Positions 9,598-19,580 are shown, counted from the first letter of the stretch. The stretch: 64,000 nt of DNA from Methanobrevibacter millerae (GCA_015063005.1 SUTF01000002.1:134353-198352); one strand, 5' to 3'. The notes: generated from the letters alone by a model not told the origin. Translations and numbers: made by a program.

Positions 9598-9888
9598 ATG
9601 CATTTAAAAGATTTACTTGACGATTTAGGATTAAGATTAAAACTACCGCAACATTGGTTTTCAACTGACATCAGCAATGACTTTGAAGAAGGAAAACTCA
9701 TCAGAAACGATGACATTATAGTAATTGAAACAGAAAACACAGACAAAAAAAGAAGAATAACAATCGATGTAAACGATGGAATGTCCATTGTCACAATTCA
9801 TCCTGACGGAAAGGAAATCGGCGTTAAATACCTTGACAACAAAGACGATTTCGAATACATCGGTAAAATCAGCGACCTTAAAGATTAG
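9598..9888 (+). CDS. conserved hypothetical protein, 96 aa
   Basis: A small acidic protein starting at ATG 9598 after a good ribosome site (aaggtgaaaat). It has no signal peptide, membrane segment or cysteine. The central part (DIIVIETENTDKKRRITIDVNDGMSIVTIHPDG) looks like a compact beta-rich fold. I do not recognise the family. It follows the flavodoxin by 69 bases on the same strand and is convergent with the PAP2 gene; co-transcription with flavodoxin is possible but nothing further can be inferred. Confidence 0.7.
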   Translation: MHLKDLLDDLGLRLKLPQHWFSTDISNDFEEGKLIRNDDIIVIETENTDKKRRITIDVNDGMSIVTIHPDGKEIGVKYLDNKDDFEYIGKISDLKD

Positions 9889-9902
9889 ATTTTTCCATAT
9901 AA

Positions 9903-10472
9903 CTACTTTTTAAAACCAATCATCACCAAAATTTTATTATAGATATGAATTACTTTATCTTCATACCTATAAACCAAATATGAGACGACAGTTCCAATGA
10001 TTGCTCCTGCTATAACGTCAAAAGGATAGTGAACACCACAGTAGATTCTTGAAAACGCAACCAAAAAACAGCAGATTATTAAAAGTACCCTCAATAGTTT
10101 ATCCTTATATTTGAAAATCAAGACACCCAAAACGGCAACCGTTGAAGTTGTATGGCCTGAAGGAAATGAAGCAGGATCATCTTCAACAATCAATAAATGA
10201 ACATCACTAAGTGTTACGAATGGCCTTGGCTCCAAAACCACATATTTTAGGATAAAAGCAATTCCACCTGCAACCAATAATGATACCAGACACAGCAATG
10301 CAATTTTTTTGTAGTTGTCCTTATTGAAAATGACTGCAAGAACAAATACTGCAACACAAATGATAAGCATTGCCTTGAATCCACCCAAATGTGTGATAAA
10401 CGGCATTATACTATCAAATAATGGATTTTGTAAATTGTGATTAATGAAATTAAATAAGTCAACATTTATCAT
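9903..10472 (-). CDS. PAP2-superfamily membrane phosphatase
   Basis: 189 residues with about five membrane segments and all three parts of the PAP2 phosphatase signature: KYVVLEPRP (K-x6-RP), PSGHTT, and SRIYCGVHYPFDVIAG (SR-x5-H-x3-D). Members dephosphorylate lipid phosphates or polyprenyl diphosphates at the membrane; in this archaeon an undecaprenyl- or dolichyl-diphosphatase-like role in envelope lipid-carrier recycling is likely but not proven. ATG 10472 is preceded by GAGGT at suitable spacing. It is divergent from the KH/PP-loop gene. Confidence 0.88.
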   Translation of the reverse strand: MINVDLFNFINHNLQNPLFDSIMPFITHLGGFKAMLIICVAVFVLAVIFNKDNYKKIALLCLVSLLVAGGIAFILKYVVLEPRPFVTLSDVHLLIVEDDPASFPSGHTTSTVAVLGVLIFKYKDKLLRVLLIICCFLVAFSRIYCGVHYPFDVIAGAIIGTVVSYLVYRYEDKVIHIYNKILVMIGFKK

Positions 10473-10534
10473 TAAAAAACCTCAAATAATATATTAGTTT
10501 CTTAATTTAAATATTTTACATATCTGGTGGGACA

Positions 10535-11554
10535 ATGTACGATAAAAAGTTCATTTTAGATGAAGTTAACAATATCAGACGGGAAATCGGTCATGATGAG
10601 GCTAACATTTACATTGAAGACATATATTTCAATGAGGATAGCAATGAATTATGGATAATAACTGAAGACAGACCTGACAAGTCCGCAATCATTGGAAAAG
10701 GCGGTTGGGTTGTTGGAAAGCTCAGAGAAAAGCTTAACCTTGAAAGCATCCATGTTGAAAGTTATGGTGATTTTTTAAACAAGGAATATAAATTAAAATT
10801 ATCAAAACGAACTGTTGAAAACCTCGATTTGAATCTAGTGGGTGTTGATAATCTAAAAAAGATAATTAATGACAAGCTGGACAATATCTACAGCTTCAAC
10901 TATGAAAATTATCTTGACAACAATAAGTTCGATGAATCTGAAAATACTGAAGCGGTCGTTGCGCTTTCAGGTGGTGTTGACAGCAGCTTTTCACTTATTT
11001 TGGCAAAAAGCCTAGGTTTCAATCCGACAGCAATAACAGTTGATCCGGGAACCATAATCCTTCCAAACCAATATAAACAGAACATAAGAATGCTTACAGA
11101 AAAGCTGGATGTCAGGCATGAATATCTTAAGGCAAACTATCAGGACGTTATCCAGGAATCATTGAGCGGAAAGCTTCATCCCTGTGGAAGATGCTCAAAA
11201 AATACCGGTGAAATTGCAAAGCAGTATGCGATTGACAATGAAATACCAATAATCATCTTTGGTGATATGCTTGCAACAGGTACACAATGCATAAATAAAC
11301 AAGGCGATGCATTATATCGATTGAACCTTCCAGCAAGTTTATCAACTGGCAAGCAAGAGATAAAATCCTTAATCAGAAACTATAATTTAAAAGAGTTTAA
11401 AGGATTCGGCTGTCCACTTCTTTATGAAGTCCACAGGAAATACCCTTCAATGAAGAAATATTCCATACAAAGGATACTGAGAGAAACCCGATCATCAGCA
11501 CTTGAACCTGGTGAGGCATTAGACTTAATATGGAGTTTCTACAAAACAAGATAA
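10535..11554 (+). CDS. KH-domain/PP-loop ATPase (tRNA-modification-like)
   Basis: 339 residues. The N-terminal half contains a KH-type RNA-binding motif (SAIIGKGGWVVGKLREKL, GxxG). The C-terminal half is a PP-loop ATPase with the SGGVDSS loop near residue 145, a CGRC pair (HPCGRCSKNTG) and a later Cys (KGFGCPLL). This resembles ThiI/TtuA/QueC-type enzymes that adenylate a substrate before sulfur or nitrogen transfer. The KH domain suggests the substrate is RNA, so tRNA thiolation or base modification is a reasonable inference. The start is supported by GGTGG five bases upstream of ATG. Confidence 0.75.
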   Translation: MYDKKFILDEVNNIRREIGHDEANIYIEDIYFNEDSNELWIITEDRPDKSAIIGKGGWVVGKLREKLNLESIHVESYGDFLNKEYKLKLSKRTVENLDLNLVGVDNLKKIINDKLDNIYSFNYENYLDNNKFDESENTEAVVALSGGVDSSFSLILAKSLGFNPTAITVDPGTIILPNQYKQNIRMLTEKLDVRHEYLKANYQDVIQESLSGKLHPCGRCSKNTGEIAKQYAIDNEIPIIIFGDMLATGTQCINKQGDALYRLNLPASLSTGKQEIKSLIRNYNLKEFKGFGCPLLYEVHRKYPSMKKYSIQRILRETRSSALEPGEALDLIWSFYKTR

Positions 11555-11555
11555 C

Positions 11556-11732
11556 ATGTTGCATAAGATGTGTCCCAGATGCGGTTCAAAAAGAGTGAAA
11601 TGGATTATTCCCCAAAACTGGTCAATGTGGCAGTGTTTTGACTGCGACTACACTGGCCCAATCATAGAAGGAAATGACGAGCTGGCCAAAGAAATTCATG
11701 AAGCATACCAAAAATCACAAAAAGATGATTAA
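11556..11732 (+). CDS. small zinc-ribbon protein, 58 aa
   Basis: It begins one base after the stop of the KH/PP-loop gene. The translation MLHKMCPRCGSKRVKW... has CPRC and CFDC pairs about 20 residues apart, the four ligands of a rubredoxin-like zinc ribbon, followed by a short acidic helix. Tight coupling suggests co-translation with the PP-loop ATPase and possibly a shared RNA-related role. An alternative start at ATG 11568 (MCPRCGS) would fit equally well. Confidence 0.75.
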   Translation: MLHKMCPRCGSKRVKWIIPQNWSMWQCFDCDYTGPIIEGNDELAKEIHEAYQKSQKDD

Positions 11733-11874
11733 AAAGAAATATTCAGCCACCAATGGAAGCTGAGCTTACATGAATTATATACAATGTATTCCATAAACAG
11801 CCAAATATTGTCCAGTTAACCATGTTATAAATTACTTATAACAATACTATCTTTATAAAAAGGAATATATAAAG

Positions 11875-11890
11875 TTTAGGTAAACCTAAA
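11875..11890. promoter_or_regulatory. orphan DtxR-like operator palindrome
   Basis: TTTAGGTAAACCTAAA has perfect 7-base arms and the same core as the sites at 8092-8111 and 25690-25706. A TATA-like element (tatataaa, 11866-11873) adjoins it. No recognised gene is controlled: argH ends at 11909 on the minus strand and the zinc-ribbon gene ends at 11732 on the plus strand. Confidence 0.45.
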
Positions 11891-11900
11891 AAAATAAGTT

Positions 11901-11920
11901 AAAGGAAATTAAATTCCTTT
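11901..11920 (-). terminator. hairpin terminator at the argH stop codon
   Basis: AAAGGAA (11901-11907) and TTCCTTT (11914-11920) form a 7-bp stem spanning the argH TAA (11909-11911). On the minus strand a T-rich run (aacttattttttt) follows, as expected for archaeal U-tract termination. Confidence 0.5.
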
Positions 11921-13339
11921 TTTTTCAAATTCTTCATTTAAAAATACTTTAATATTATCACGAGCTATTTCAACCATTTCTGGAGCTGGTCCGCCAAGAA
12001 CTCGTCTAATTTTAACATTTTCAGTAGGATTTAAAGCATTTTGTATTAACTCATCAGCCAATTCCAGCTTGTCGAAACCCAAATCTAGGGCAATATCGTC
12101 AATGAACTGGGAAGTGATATCCTCTTCAGCCATATTATTTGAAGTTGCCTCATTTACAATACGGCCAACAATCTTATGAGCAGTTCTGAAAGGAATATTC
12201 TTTTCACGAACCATGATGTCTGCCAAATCAGTTGCAGTTGCAAAATTACGTCCCGCAAGCTCAGCACATCTTTCTGTATTGAATTCAACTGACAATAACA
12301 TGCGAGTTACAATAGACAGTGTGTCCTCAGTAACCTTTAAAGCATTCCATAAATGAGGAGTGATTTCCTGCAAGTCACGATTGTATGTGTATGGAATAGC
12401 TTTGAGAATAGTTAAGATAGTGACAAGTTCACCGTTGACGATTGTTGATTTTCCACGTGCAAGCTCTGCAACGTCCGGATTTTTCTTTTGAGGCATTATG
12501 GATGATGTTGATGAATACTCATCAGCCATTTCTATAACACCAAACTCGTATGTACTCCACAAGATGAGTTCCTCACAGATTTTGGATAAAGTGGTACAAA
12601 GAGCAGTCAAGTCAAAAACTGTTTCAACAACGAAATCCCTTGCAGAAACTCCATCCATTGAATTTTCAAGATAAGCGTCAAATCCCAATAGCTTGGTGGT
12701 CAATTCACGATTTATTGGAAAACTGGTTGTTGCCATTGCAGCGGAACCTAAAGGATTCAAATTGACACGTTTGTAAGTGTCTTCCAAACGTTCATAGTCC
12801 CTTTTTAATGCCTGAACATGTGCCATCAGATGATGAGCAATAGTAATTGGTTGAGCATGCTGAAGGTGAGTGAAACCTATGAAAACATCATGCAAATGCT
12901 CACCTGCCATTTCAACGATTCCTTCAATAAACTCCAATATTCCAATCTGGATATCGATGATTTTTTCCCTCAATACCAATCTGATATCAGTTGCAACCTG
13001 GTCATTGCGTGATTTTGCCGTATGCATATATCCTGCCTGAGGTCCGATTTTGGAAGTTACATAGTTTTCGATAGCCATGTGCACATCTTCAACTGAAGGA
13101 TCAAAGACCAAAGCGCCATATCCCTCTTCCTTAAGCTCATCGAGCGCACCTAAAATATTATCTGCAATTTCAGCATCGATAATTCCCTCATGCTTAAGCA
13201 TGGAAGTATGTGCAAAATTAGTTTTAATGTCAGCTTCAAAAATTATTTTGTCTGCATCCAAAGAAGAAGTATATTCAGCAGCCTCATCAGTCATTCCTGT
13301 TTTAAATCTACCGTTTCTTATATTATCCACAAGAATCAC
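11909..13339 (-). CDS. argH: argininosuccinate lyase
   Basis: 476 residues, the usual size. It cleaves argininosuccinate to arginine and fumarate, the last step of arginine synthesis. Family signatures are [14 protein letters not shown], the THLQHAQP segment with the catalytic His, and the fumarase/aspartase-superfamily signature [15 protein letters not shown]. The GTG at 13339 gives the longest frame; a second in-frame GTG at 13330 leaves the conserved NIRNGRF start intact, and no strong ribosome site decides between them. It lies downstream of the S27ae gene but is separated from it by a terminator hairpin. Confidence 0.96.
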   Translation of the reverse strand: MILVDNIRNGRFKTGMTDEAAEYTSSLDADKIIFEADIKTNFAHTSMLKHEGIIDAEIADNILGALDELKEEGYGALVFDPSVEDVHMAIENYVTSKIGPQAGYMHTAKSRNDQVATDIRLVLREKIIDIQIGILEFIEGIVEMAGEHLHDVFIGFTHLQHAQPITIAHHLMAHVQALKRDYERLEDTYKRVNLNPLGSAAMATTSFPINRELTTKLLGFDAYLENSMDGVSARDFVVETVFDLTALCTTLSKICEELILWSTYEFGVIEMADEYSSTSSIMPQKKNPDVAELARGKSTIVNGELVTILTILKAIPYTYNRDLQEITPHLWNALKVTEDTLSIVTRMLLSVEFNTERCAELAGRNFATATDLADIMVREKNIPFRTAHKIVGRIVNEATSNNMAEEDITSQFIDDIALDLGFDKLELADELIQNALNPTENVKIRRVLGGPAPEMVEIARDNIKVFLNEEFEKKGI

Positions 13340-13341
13340 AA

Positions 13342-13387
13342 CTTAAAAAAAATTAAAAAAAAGAAAAAAGATTTAGTTAAAAATCTT
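13342..13387 (-). terminator. terminator after the S27ae gene
   Basis: AAGATTT (13368-13374) pairs with AAATCTT (13381-13387), overlapping the S27ae stop, and on the minus strand is followed by a long T-rich tract down to 13342. It closes the ribosomal/RNA polymerase cluster before argH. Confidence 0.6.
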
Positions 13388-13538
13388 ATTTTTTCATTTC
13401 AGTGTATCCGCATTTACCACAAGCTACTCTGTCACCATGGTCTGCCATGAATACACCTTCACCGCAACGAGGACAAATTTGGTTTTTTCTTTCAAGTTTG
13501 TCGCCATCTACTTTGTAAAGATCTGATTTTCTTACCAT
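13386..13538 (-). CDS. rps27ae: 30S ribosomal protein S27ae
   Basis: 50 residues: [20 protein letters not shown] followed by CPRCG and CGKCG, the zinc-ribbon pattern of archaeal/eukaryotic S27ae, ending GYTEMKK. It is part of the small ribosomal subunit. The ATG at 13538 lies 10 bases after the S24e stop, so the two are translated from one transcript, the classical archaeal S24e-S27ae pair. The length matches the family's archaeal form, which lacks ubiquitin. Confidence 0.95.
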   Translation of the reverse strand: MVRKSDLYKVDGDKLERKNQICPRCGEGVFMADHGDRVACGKCGYTEMKK

Positions 13539-13547
13539 TAAAATCAC

Positions 13548-13856
13548 CTATTCTTCTTCATCTTCAGCTGGTTCAGCAGCTTCAGTGTTTTTAGCAATTA
13601 CATGTTTAGTTTCAATGTATTCTAAGTCTTCTACGGTGTCGTAAATTTTAGCATAACCTACTGCTTTAGGTTCACCGTAGTGTGGTTGTACATTATCTAC
13701 AACGATTAAATCTTTTTTAGTATTTAATAAAGCTACTAATTTAGATTTAATGTCTAATACTTTAGGAGTAGCTTCTCCATCATAATCAACATAGAATTTG
13801 ATTTCTTTTCTATTAAACAATTTATTTTCTTTTTCTTCAAAAATATCAATTTCCAT
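13548..13856 (-). CDS. rps24e: 30S ribosomal protein S24e
   Basis: 102 residues. The MEIDIFEEKENKLFNRKEIKF start, the LVALLNTKKDLIVVDNVQPHYGEPKAVGYAKIYD core and an acidic C-terminal tail are characteristic of S24e of the small subunit. A GTGAGG ribosome site precedes ATG 13856. It sits between the dephospho-CoA kinase gene and S27ae, a conserved euryarchaeal order. Confidence 0.95.
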   Translation of the reverse strand: MEIDIFEEKENKLFNRKEIKFYVDYDGEATPKVLDIKSKLVALLNTKKDLIVVDNVQPHYGEPKAVGYAKIYDTVEDLEYIETKHVIAKNTEAAEPAEDEEE

Positions 13857-13876
13857 AATTAAGCCTCACTTAATTT

Positions 13877-14386
13877 TTATTCTTCAATAAATGCATCAAT
13901 CAACGTTTGAGCTTTATTTATTGTATCAGAAACTTTTAAAACAACTAAACCTTCATTAGGTTGACCATATAATATGGTTGTATCCTCACTAGCCATCAGG
14001 ACACAAGGAAGAACTGCAAGATCTTCTTCCCCGGCTACATCGATTACGTAACATTCGCCATTGCCACATAATTCAAGAGCCTTGCCTATGGTTTCCCATA
14101 GATCATCCGTAATGTATCCAGCAGGATTTTTAGCCTTTAAAATATTTTCCGTATGTATAACATCATGATCGTAATTTTGTCTTTGAACTAAATTATCAAT
14201 TATAGCAAGATTAGGATAAATCTCATGCTCAATGAGATTAGCAAAAGTTGCATCACCTACAGAAATTAAAAACTCGGAAGATTTAATCTCATCAATCGCA
14301 TCTTCAAATTCTGGATATAATTTACCTAAAGGTTTTTTAAGTTCAATTATTATATCTTTGTTTAATTCTGCATCCAAACGTAACAC
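13877..14386 (-). CDS. GTP-dependent dephospho-CoA kinase (DUF359 family)
   Basis: 169 residues. Conserved blocks SVGDATFANLI, LAIIDNLVQR, NPAGYITDDLW and the acidic VIDVAGEEDLAVLP are those of the archaeal DUF359 family, characterised in other archaea as the GTP-using dephospho-CoA kinase that completes coenzyme A synthesis. The start is GTG 14386 with GTGAT upstream. It lies directly between spt4 and S24e in the information-processing operon, a position conserved among euryarchaea. Confidence 0.9.
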   Translation of the reverse strand: MLRLDAELNKDIIIELKKPLGKLYPEFEDAIDEIKSSEFLISVGDATFANLIEHEIYPNLAIIDNLVQRQNYDHDVIHTENILKAKNPAGYITDDLWETIGKALELCGNGECYVIDVAGEEDLAVLPCVLMASEDTTILYGQPNEGLVVLKVSDTINKAQTLIDAFIEE

Positions 14387-14393
14387 TCAATCA

Positions 14394-14570
14394 CTACCTA
14401 ACTCTTAAACAGTATTCTCCAGGAATTTTAATATTTAATTCACGAGCAATATCAGATTCTTCAGGATCAGTAATAATTAAAAGACCACTCCAATTGTCGG
14501 AAGTGGGATTACCACATGACGGACAACGTTCATTAGCTGATAACATCTTACAAACAGTACACGCCTTCAT
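14394..14570 (-). CDS. spt4: transcription elongation factor Spt4 (RNA polymerase subunit E'')
   Basis: 58 residues: MKACTVCKMLSANERCPSCG supplies the four zinc ligands (CxxC and CxxC), then the conserved SDNWSGLLIITDPEESDIARELNI. Spt4 pairs with Spt5 to hold the polymerase clamp closed during elongation. It begins three bases after the Rpo7 stop and is followed 7 bases later by the dephospho-CoA kinase start, so it is embedded in the operon. Confidence 0.95.
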   Translation of the reverse strand: MKACTVCKMLSANERCPSCGNPTSDNWSGLLIITDPEESDIARELNIKIPGEYCLRVR

Positions 14571-14572
14571 AA

Positions 14573-15133
14573 TTAAGCCTTCTTACTTTTTTGTTTAGCC
14601 TCTTCAATCCATTCAAATCTACCTAAATTATTTTGTCTCATAGTAAGACCAATTTTAGTATCTTTAACAGAATTGTCTTTAAGACTGATAGCTACGGTTC
14701 TTGTTCTAACCAAATCTCCTTCATCTAAAGTTTTATTAGATTCTCTTGCAAGTAAAGCTCCTCTTTTAGGATCATAAGTAATGAAATCATCAGTTACTTG
14801 TGATACGTGGACTAAACCATCCATAGGACCAATTCTAACAAAAGCACCGAATTCAGCTATCTCAATAACTTCACCATCAATAATTTCTTGCTGTTCAGGT
14901 TTAAAGAAAATTGAGTTGAAAACAACATTATGGTATGAAGCGCCGTCACCCATAATGAGTTTACCTTCACCAAGTTCTTCAATTTCATTGACACAGATGA
15001 ACAAACCTAAATTCTTATCCAAACGACCGTCATAAGTCTCATTCAAGGTTTCGATTGCAACCTTATCGCGAGGCTCATCAAATCTTCTTGGAGGTATCCT
15101 CACCGTATCTTCAATTTTGACCTTGTAGTACAA
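14573..15133 (-). CDS. rpoE: DNA-directed RNA polymerase subunit E' (Rpo7)
   Basis: 186 residues. The N-terminal RNP-like domain ([21 protein letters not shown]) is followed by an S1/OB domain ([32 protein letters not shown]), as in Rpo7, the stalk subunit that binds nascent RNA. It leads a tight cluster with spt4, dephospho-CoA kinase, S24e and S27ae. The ATG start is preceded by an AT-rich gap after the PIN gene. Confidence 0.95.
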   Translation of the reverse strand: MYYKVKIEDTVRIPPRRFDEPRDKVAIETLNETYDGRLDKNLGLFICVNEIEELGEGKLIMGDGASYHNVVFNSIFFKPEQQEIIDGEVIEIAEFGAFVRIGPMDGLVHVSQVTDDFITYDPKRGALLARESNKTLDEGDLVRTRTVAISLKDNSVKDTKIGLTMRQNNLGRFEWIEEAKQKSKKA

Positions 15134-15198
15134 AATAATCCCTCATCTTTTTTATTTTTTTATAATAATTTTGATTAATCTAATAAGTTTAATATATT

Positions 15199-15591
15199 TT
15201 ATATCTTACCGTCAACAGTTATATAATTTTTTTGCCTCAAATAGACAACAGTAATTCCCTTAGCCTTTGCACGTTTTTTCAATTCAATATCATTTGTAGC
15301 TAAAACTTCTGAAACTCTTAGTAACGCATCATCCACAGTTTCGTTTTCAAGCAATGAAATATCCTTTATTTCAACTTTTGAAGAATTAGCTAACTTTAAG
15401 GCTAAATTAGCATTTAAACGTATTTTACCTTTGTTATTTCTTTTCAAACCCTTCAATTCATTGATAACAAAGCTTGGAGTAGTTAATTTGTAAGAAGGTA
15501 ATACTTTTTCAAGTTCAGTGATGATATCCACATTGAACTGAAAAGGGACCATAAAAAAATTGGTATCAATTACAACTTCTTTTATGCTCAT
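15199..15591 (-). CDS. PIN-domain rRNA-processing nuclease (Fcf1/Utp24-like)
   Basis: 131 residues from ATG 15591. The PIN fold shows VVIDTNFFM (first acidic residue), FVINELKGL (second) and DDALLRVSEVLATNDIELKKRAK (later acidic residues). The eukaryotic relatives Fcf1/Utp24 cut pre-rRNA; the archaeal copy next to aIF2-gamma is thought to act in ribosome maturation rather than as a toxin, and no antitoxin gene is present. The chosen ATG has GAGGG upstream; an earlier TTG at 15603 is less likely. Confidence 0.85.
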   Translation of the reverse strand: MSIKEVVIDTNFFMVPFQFNVDIITELEKVLPSYKLTTPSFVINELKGLKRNNKGKIRLNANLALKLANSSKVEIKDISLLENETVDDALLRVSEVLATNDIELKKRAKAKGITVVYLRQKNYITVDGKI

Positions 15592-15606
15592 TATTGCCCT
15601 CAAACA

Positions 15607-16821
15607 TTATTGAATAATACCGTAACCAATTAATCTCCAACGTGCACCAACACGACGGGATAACGCTACCCTATCACCTGGACTAGCACATACAGGCAAT
15701 TTGAGAGTAACATCAACAATATCCTTTTTGGCTGATGTAACAACACCAATTGTAGTTGTAGTACCACAATTAATCATTAAAGGTTCTTTGAGTTTAATTG
15801 GAGCAACATCACGTTCCTCTTTGGTACCTACTACTCTGTCAAGCAAATGGGATTCCATAGTAAACGCATCTAAAACATCAGGCAAGGTTCCTTCTTCACC
15901 GGCTACTGAACCGGAAAGGGAATCTGACTTGGTTAAAGATGGATCTAACTTGGTTGCAATACCGACAAGTCCTCCAGGACCAATCTCTTCAACCTGCTTT
16001 CCGTTAGCTTCAAGGCCAATAATCTCTGAAGTAAGATAGATTCTCTGATTATTGTTGTTAATGCCAGGTCTTATTTCAATGGTATCTCCAAGCCTTAACT
16101 TACCTTGAACCAAAGTACCACCAATAACTCCGCCCTTGATTTTATCAGCACCAGAACCTGGCTTGTTGATATCAAAGGATCTTGCAACATGCATTAAAGC
16201 GCTGCCATCCAATTTCCTTTCAGGAGGTTCGATATTTTTAAGCATTGCCTCAATTAATATATCCATGTTAGCTCCTTGTTGAGCAGAAACTGGTATTATC
16301 AAAGCGTCTTCAGCACAAGTACCTTTAACAAACTCCTTAATTTCATTATAACTTTCAATAGCTCTTTCTTTTGAAACAATATCAATTTTATTTTGAACTA
16401 CAATAACATCCTTAACACCGATAACGTCAAGTGCCATTAGATGCTCTTTGGTTTGTGGTTGTGGACAATGTTCATTTGCAGCAATTACTAAAACTGCTCC
16501 ATCCATTATAGCAGCACCGGATAACATAGTTGCCATTAATGTTTCGTGACCTGGAGCATCAACAAAAGAAACTTTTCTAATCAATTCAGTTTCACTGCCA
16601 CAGATTTCACAAACATCAGAAGTAGTGTAACATTCAGGCTCTTCGCATTTAGGACATTTCTTGAATTCAATGTCTGCGTAACCTAAACGAATTGAAATAC
16701 CTCTTTTAGTTTCTTCACTGTGAGTATCTGTCCATATCCCTGATAATGCTTTGGTAAGAGTAGTCTTACCGTGGTCTACGTGACCAACTAAACCTATGTT
16801 AACATCTGACTGTACATTCAC
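15607..16821 (-). CDS. eif2g: translation initiation factor aIF2, gamma subunit
   Basis: 404 residues. GTPase motifs are [10 protein letters not shown] (G1), DAPGHETLM (G3) and NKIDIV (G4). The zinc knuckle CPKC...CEIC between G1 and G3 is specific to the gamma subunit, which carries initiator Met-tRNA to the small ribosomal subunit. The C-terminal beta-barrels end in [15 protein letters not shown] 16821 is the start, with GGTGG at good spacing. It is followed at once by the PIN nuclease gene. Confidence 0.97.
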   Translation of the reverse strand: MNVQSDVNIGLVGHVDHGKTTLTKALSGIWTDTHSEETKRGISIRLGYADIEFKKCPKCEEPECYTTSDVCEICGSETELIRKVSFVDAPGHETLMATMLSGAAIMDGAVLVIAANEHCPQPQTKEHLMALDVIGVKDVIVVQNKIDIVSKERAIESYNEIKEFVKGTCAEDALIIPVSAQQGANMDILIEAMLKNIEPPERKLDGSALMHVARSFDINKPGSGADKIKGGVIGGTLVQGKLRLGDTIEIRPGINNNNQRIYLTSEIIGLEANGKQVEEIGPGGLVGIATKLDPSLTKSDSLSGSVAGEEGTLPDVLDAFTMESHLLDRVVGTKEERDVAPIKLKEPLMINCGTTTTIGVVTSAKKDIVDVTLKLPVCASPGDRVALSRRVGARWRLIGYGIIQ

Positions 16822-16884
16822 AGATAACCACCTTTTTTAATAATTTTATTCAACATAAAAGTAAAAATAAGAAAAATAGTAGAA

Positions 16885-17271
16885 CTATTCTTCCTCTTCT
16901 TCTTCACCAGCACCAAGAATTTCAGCTATTGGTTTTGATCCTTCATTAACAACAACACTGTTAATTTGTACTATATCATCAGCGATAGTGTTACCTCTTA
17001 CGGTTTTTCTCCTTTTGACACCATCAGCTTTAGGGTGATAACCAATACCACCGGTTAATAAACTTTTGATTCTTCTAGTACCAGGAACATCTTTTTTCAT
17101 GGTAAAACCATTTTTATCACTACCACCAGTGATTTTTAAAGTATAACCATCTAAACCAACAATTCCACCATCAAATTCATCACCGATAACTAAACCGTTG
17201 AGAGATTTAGCATCTTCAGCTTCAATTTGATAAGTTTCTGCCTTATTAGAAACAACTACTTTGAATGCCAT
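16885..17271 (-). CDS. rps6e: 30S ribosomal protein S6e
   Basis: 128 residues with the S6e core (GGSDKNGFTMKKDVPGTRR, GIGYHPKADGVKRRKTVRGNTI) and a Glu-rich tail. It is a small-subunit protein. It lies between aIF5B and aIF2-gamma on the minus strand, a common archaeal neighbourhood, and has a GGAGG ribosome site 7-11 bases upstream of ATG 17271. Confidence 0.96.
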   Translation of the reverse strand: MAFKVVVSNKAETYQIEAEDAKSLNGLVIGDEFDGGIVGLDGYTLKITGGSDKNGFTMKKDVPGTRRIKSLLTGGIGYHPKADGVKRRKTVRGNTIADDIVQINSVVVNEGSKPIAEILGAGEEEEEE

Positions 17272-17309
17272 GGTATTCCTCCTTATTTTTTATTTATCAT
17301 CATTAATTA

Positions 17310-19100
17310 TTATTCAAAAAGACCGAATTTTCCCCAATCAGGGTCTTGTTTACGTTTGATTTCTAAAAATTCATGTAAAGTCTCGAATTCATCTTCAGTT
17401 AACTTGTCCTTGAATTCTCTTTCTATGAACTTGTAATGTTTTTCAGGAATATCGATGAATAATTCATCCCCTTCATCGAAATCTTTTCCGACTACAGCAT
17501 CATCAATAGCCATAGCGACCCTTTGACCTCTGGAAATGTCAGGTAATGTTTCGCCCTTATCTTCCATACTAGCAATTATTCCAACACTATCACCATTTTT
17601 ATTAATTAGCTTTTGACCTTGTTTGACAGTTCCGCTCAATGCTTCAACACCTATGATTGCAGGTTTGCTCTGACGGAACACCAATTTTGGAAGTGACATG
17701 AATTTTGCAGGTTTGATAATTGCATCATAAAATGCTTTCTTACGAGCTTCCTCTTTTTGCTTAATCCAATCTTCGTAATCTTCAATGATTTGGTAAATTA
17801 CATCACCTTTGAAAAGCTTGATGCCTGAATTAGCAAGATCTTCTTCAGAATTTTGAAGAACATCAACATTGAATGCTATTATAGCACCATGTTCCTCATT
17901 ATCATTTAAAGCAATTGAAGAGTTGATTATATCTCTACGATTTACATCTCCAATATCCGCTGCACGAATAGGAATATCCAATTCCTTCAACAACTGAACA
18001 ATAGCTTCAAGAGAACCGAGAGTATCGGCTTTTACCAAAATACCTTCATCATCGGTATTGATAGTAATGTCTTCAATCTCTTTTAAAAGCTCCTCTTCAA
18101 CGTTTTCATCATCATTTAAAACCCTTAAAGGAGATCCTGAGATAACATCATCCAAATTAGGAGCAGCTATCTTTATACCTGCAGCTGCAACCACCTCATC
18201 AAATTTTTGGAATTTCTTTTTGGAATCTCTCATTTCCTCTAATGGAAGAGGCCTTAAAATAGATCTAATCTTAGTGGTCAAGACATCATTGTTGGATGTC
18301 ATTAAAGCTATTTCATCGTTAGTTCTTAAAACACCATCATAAATGATACTATCAACTGTAAGTCCAAGTCCTGTTTCTTCTTTAATTTCCAAAACAGTAC
18401 CTTTAGCCGGAGCATCCTCATTAATTTCAAGCTGCTCGGTCAAGTATTCCTGAGCAAGACCTAAAAGCATAGCTAAAACTTCAATGATTCCTTCACCTGA
18501 TCTTGCACTTATAGGAATAATGGTAATCTGTGAAGCGAAGTCACTGACCCTGTCAAATCTTTCGGATTGGAAACCTTCCTTGTGAAGTGTACCTACAATT
18601 TCATAAACCTTAGTATCTAAAGCTTGCTTAACACTTTGAGCCTGATTATTAAAGGATTCTTTAAATGAAGCTCCTTCATGTGTCTCCCAACCGAAAATCA
18701 TATCTATCTTATTAGCTACGACAATGAACGGTGTCTTATACATCTTAAGAATATTTAAAGCTTCGTAAGTTTGTGGTTTAAATCCATCATTAATATCAAC
18801 AATCAATACTGCCAAATCAGCTAACGCTCCACCACGTTTTCTTAAGCTGGTAAATGCAGCGTGACCTGGAGTATCAATGAAAAACAATCCCGGAATCAAA
18901 TCCTTGATTGTTAATGCTGAAATGAAATTTCCACAAATTTCGTCTATAGTATCGTTTGGAATTTCAGTAGCTCCAATATGTTGAGTAATACCGCCTGCTT
19001 CCTTATCTGCAATAGTACTTCCTCTAATATAATCTAACAAAGTAGTTTTTCCATGGTCTACATGTCCTAAAACGGATACAATAGGGGATCTAATTTTCAT
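17310..19100 (-). CDS. infB: translation initiation factor aIF5B (IF-2 homologue)
   Basis: 596 residues, normal for archaeal aIF5B, which lacks the long bacterial N-terminus. GTPase motifs are [13 protein letters not shown] (G1), DTPGHAAF (G3) and NKIDMI (G4). The middle and C-terminal beta-barrel/helix domains follow ([27 protein letters not shown]). It promotes ribosomal subunit joining. No intein is present. It is followed by S6e and preceded by ndk within the cluster. Confidence 0.97.
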   Translation of the reverse strand: MKIRSPIVSVLGHVDHGKTTLLDYIRGSTIADKEAGGITQHIGATEIPNDTIDEICGNFISALTIKDLIPGLFFIDTPGHAAFTSLRKRGGALADLAVLIVDINDGFKPQTYEALNILKMYKTPFIVVANKIDMIFGWETHEGASFKESFNNQAQSVKQALDTKVYEIVGTLHKEGFQSERFDRVSDFASQITIIPISARSGEGIIEVLAMLLGLAQEYLTEQLEINEDAPAKGTVLEIKEETGLGLTVDSIIYDGVLRTNDEIALMTSNNDVLTTKIRSILRPLPLEEMRDSKKKFQKFDEVVAAAGIKIAAPNLDDVISGSPLRVLNDDENVEEELLKEIEDITINTDDEGILVKADTLGSLEAIVQLLKELDIPIRAADIGDVNRRDIINSSIALNDNEEHGAIIAFNVDVLQNSEEDLANSGIKLFKGDVIYQIIEDYEDWIKQKEEARKKAFYDAIIKPAKFMSLPKLVFRQSKPAIIGVEALSGTVKQGQKLINKNGDSVGIIASMEDKGETLPDISRGQRVAMAIDDAVVGKDFDEGDELFIDIPEKHYKFIEREFKDKLTEDEFETLHEFLEIKRKQDPDWGKFGLFE

Positions 19101-19127
19101 AGTATCTCTTTAAATAATATTTCAAAT

Positions 19128-19580
19128 TTATTCATAAATTAAATTGTTATCAACAATTTGATAATCGCAAATTTCATCTTCATTAAAGAAAAGACCAATT
19201 TCTCTTTCTGCAGAAGCCGGAGAGTCTGAAGCATGAATAATGTTTCTTCCAGTATCCATTGCGAAATCTCCTCTGATAGTTCCAAGATCTGCTTCTAAAG
19301 GATTAGTTGCACCGACTAATTTTCTGATAGTGGTGATTGCTTCTTCTCCTTCGATAACCATTGCGAGAGATGGTGAAGAAGTAATGTATTCAACTAAACT
19401 TGGGAAAAATGGTTTATCAGCATGTTCTCCATAATGAGTTTTTGCTAACTCTTCATCAATTTGCATTAATTTTACTGCTACAATTTGAAGACCTTTATCT
19501 TCAAAACGAGACAAAATTTTACCCATGAGACGTCTTTGAACAGCGTCCGGTTTCATCATAACAAAACTTTTTTGAATCAT
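19128..19580 (-). CDS. ndk: nucleoside diphosphate kinase
   Basis: 150 residues. The active-site segment [16 protein letters not shown] contains the phosphorylated His, and the N-terminus [19 protein letters not shown] is the classical NDK start. It equilibrates nucleoside tri- and diphosphates. Its ATG overlaps the L24e stop (ATGA), so it is translationally coupled. Its presence between L24e and aIF5B is the usual archaeal arrangement. Confidence 0.97.
   Translation of the reverse strand: MIQKSFVMMKPDAVQRRLMGKILSRFEDKGLQIVAVKLMQIDEELAKTHYGEHADKPFFPSLVEYITSSPSLAMVIEGEEAITTIRKLVGATNPLEADLGTIRGDFAMDTGRNIIHASDSPASAEREIGLFFNEDEICDYQIVDNNLIYE

Noticed and set aside
11904..11917. GGAA-N6-TTCC at the argH end considered as an NrpR operator
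   Set aside because: It is the stem of a hairpin that spans the argH stop codon and is followed by a T-rich run, so a terminator explains it; no gene follows for it to control.
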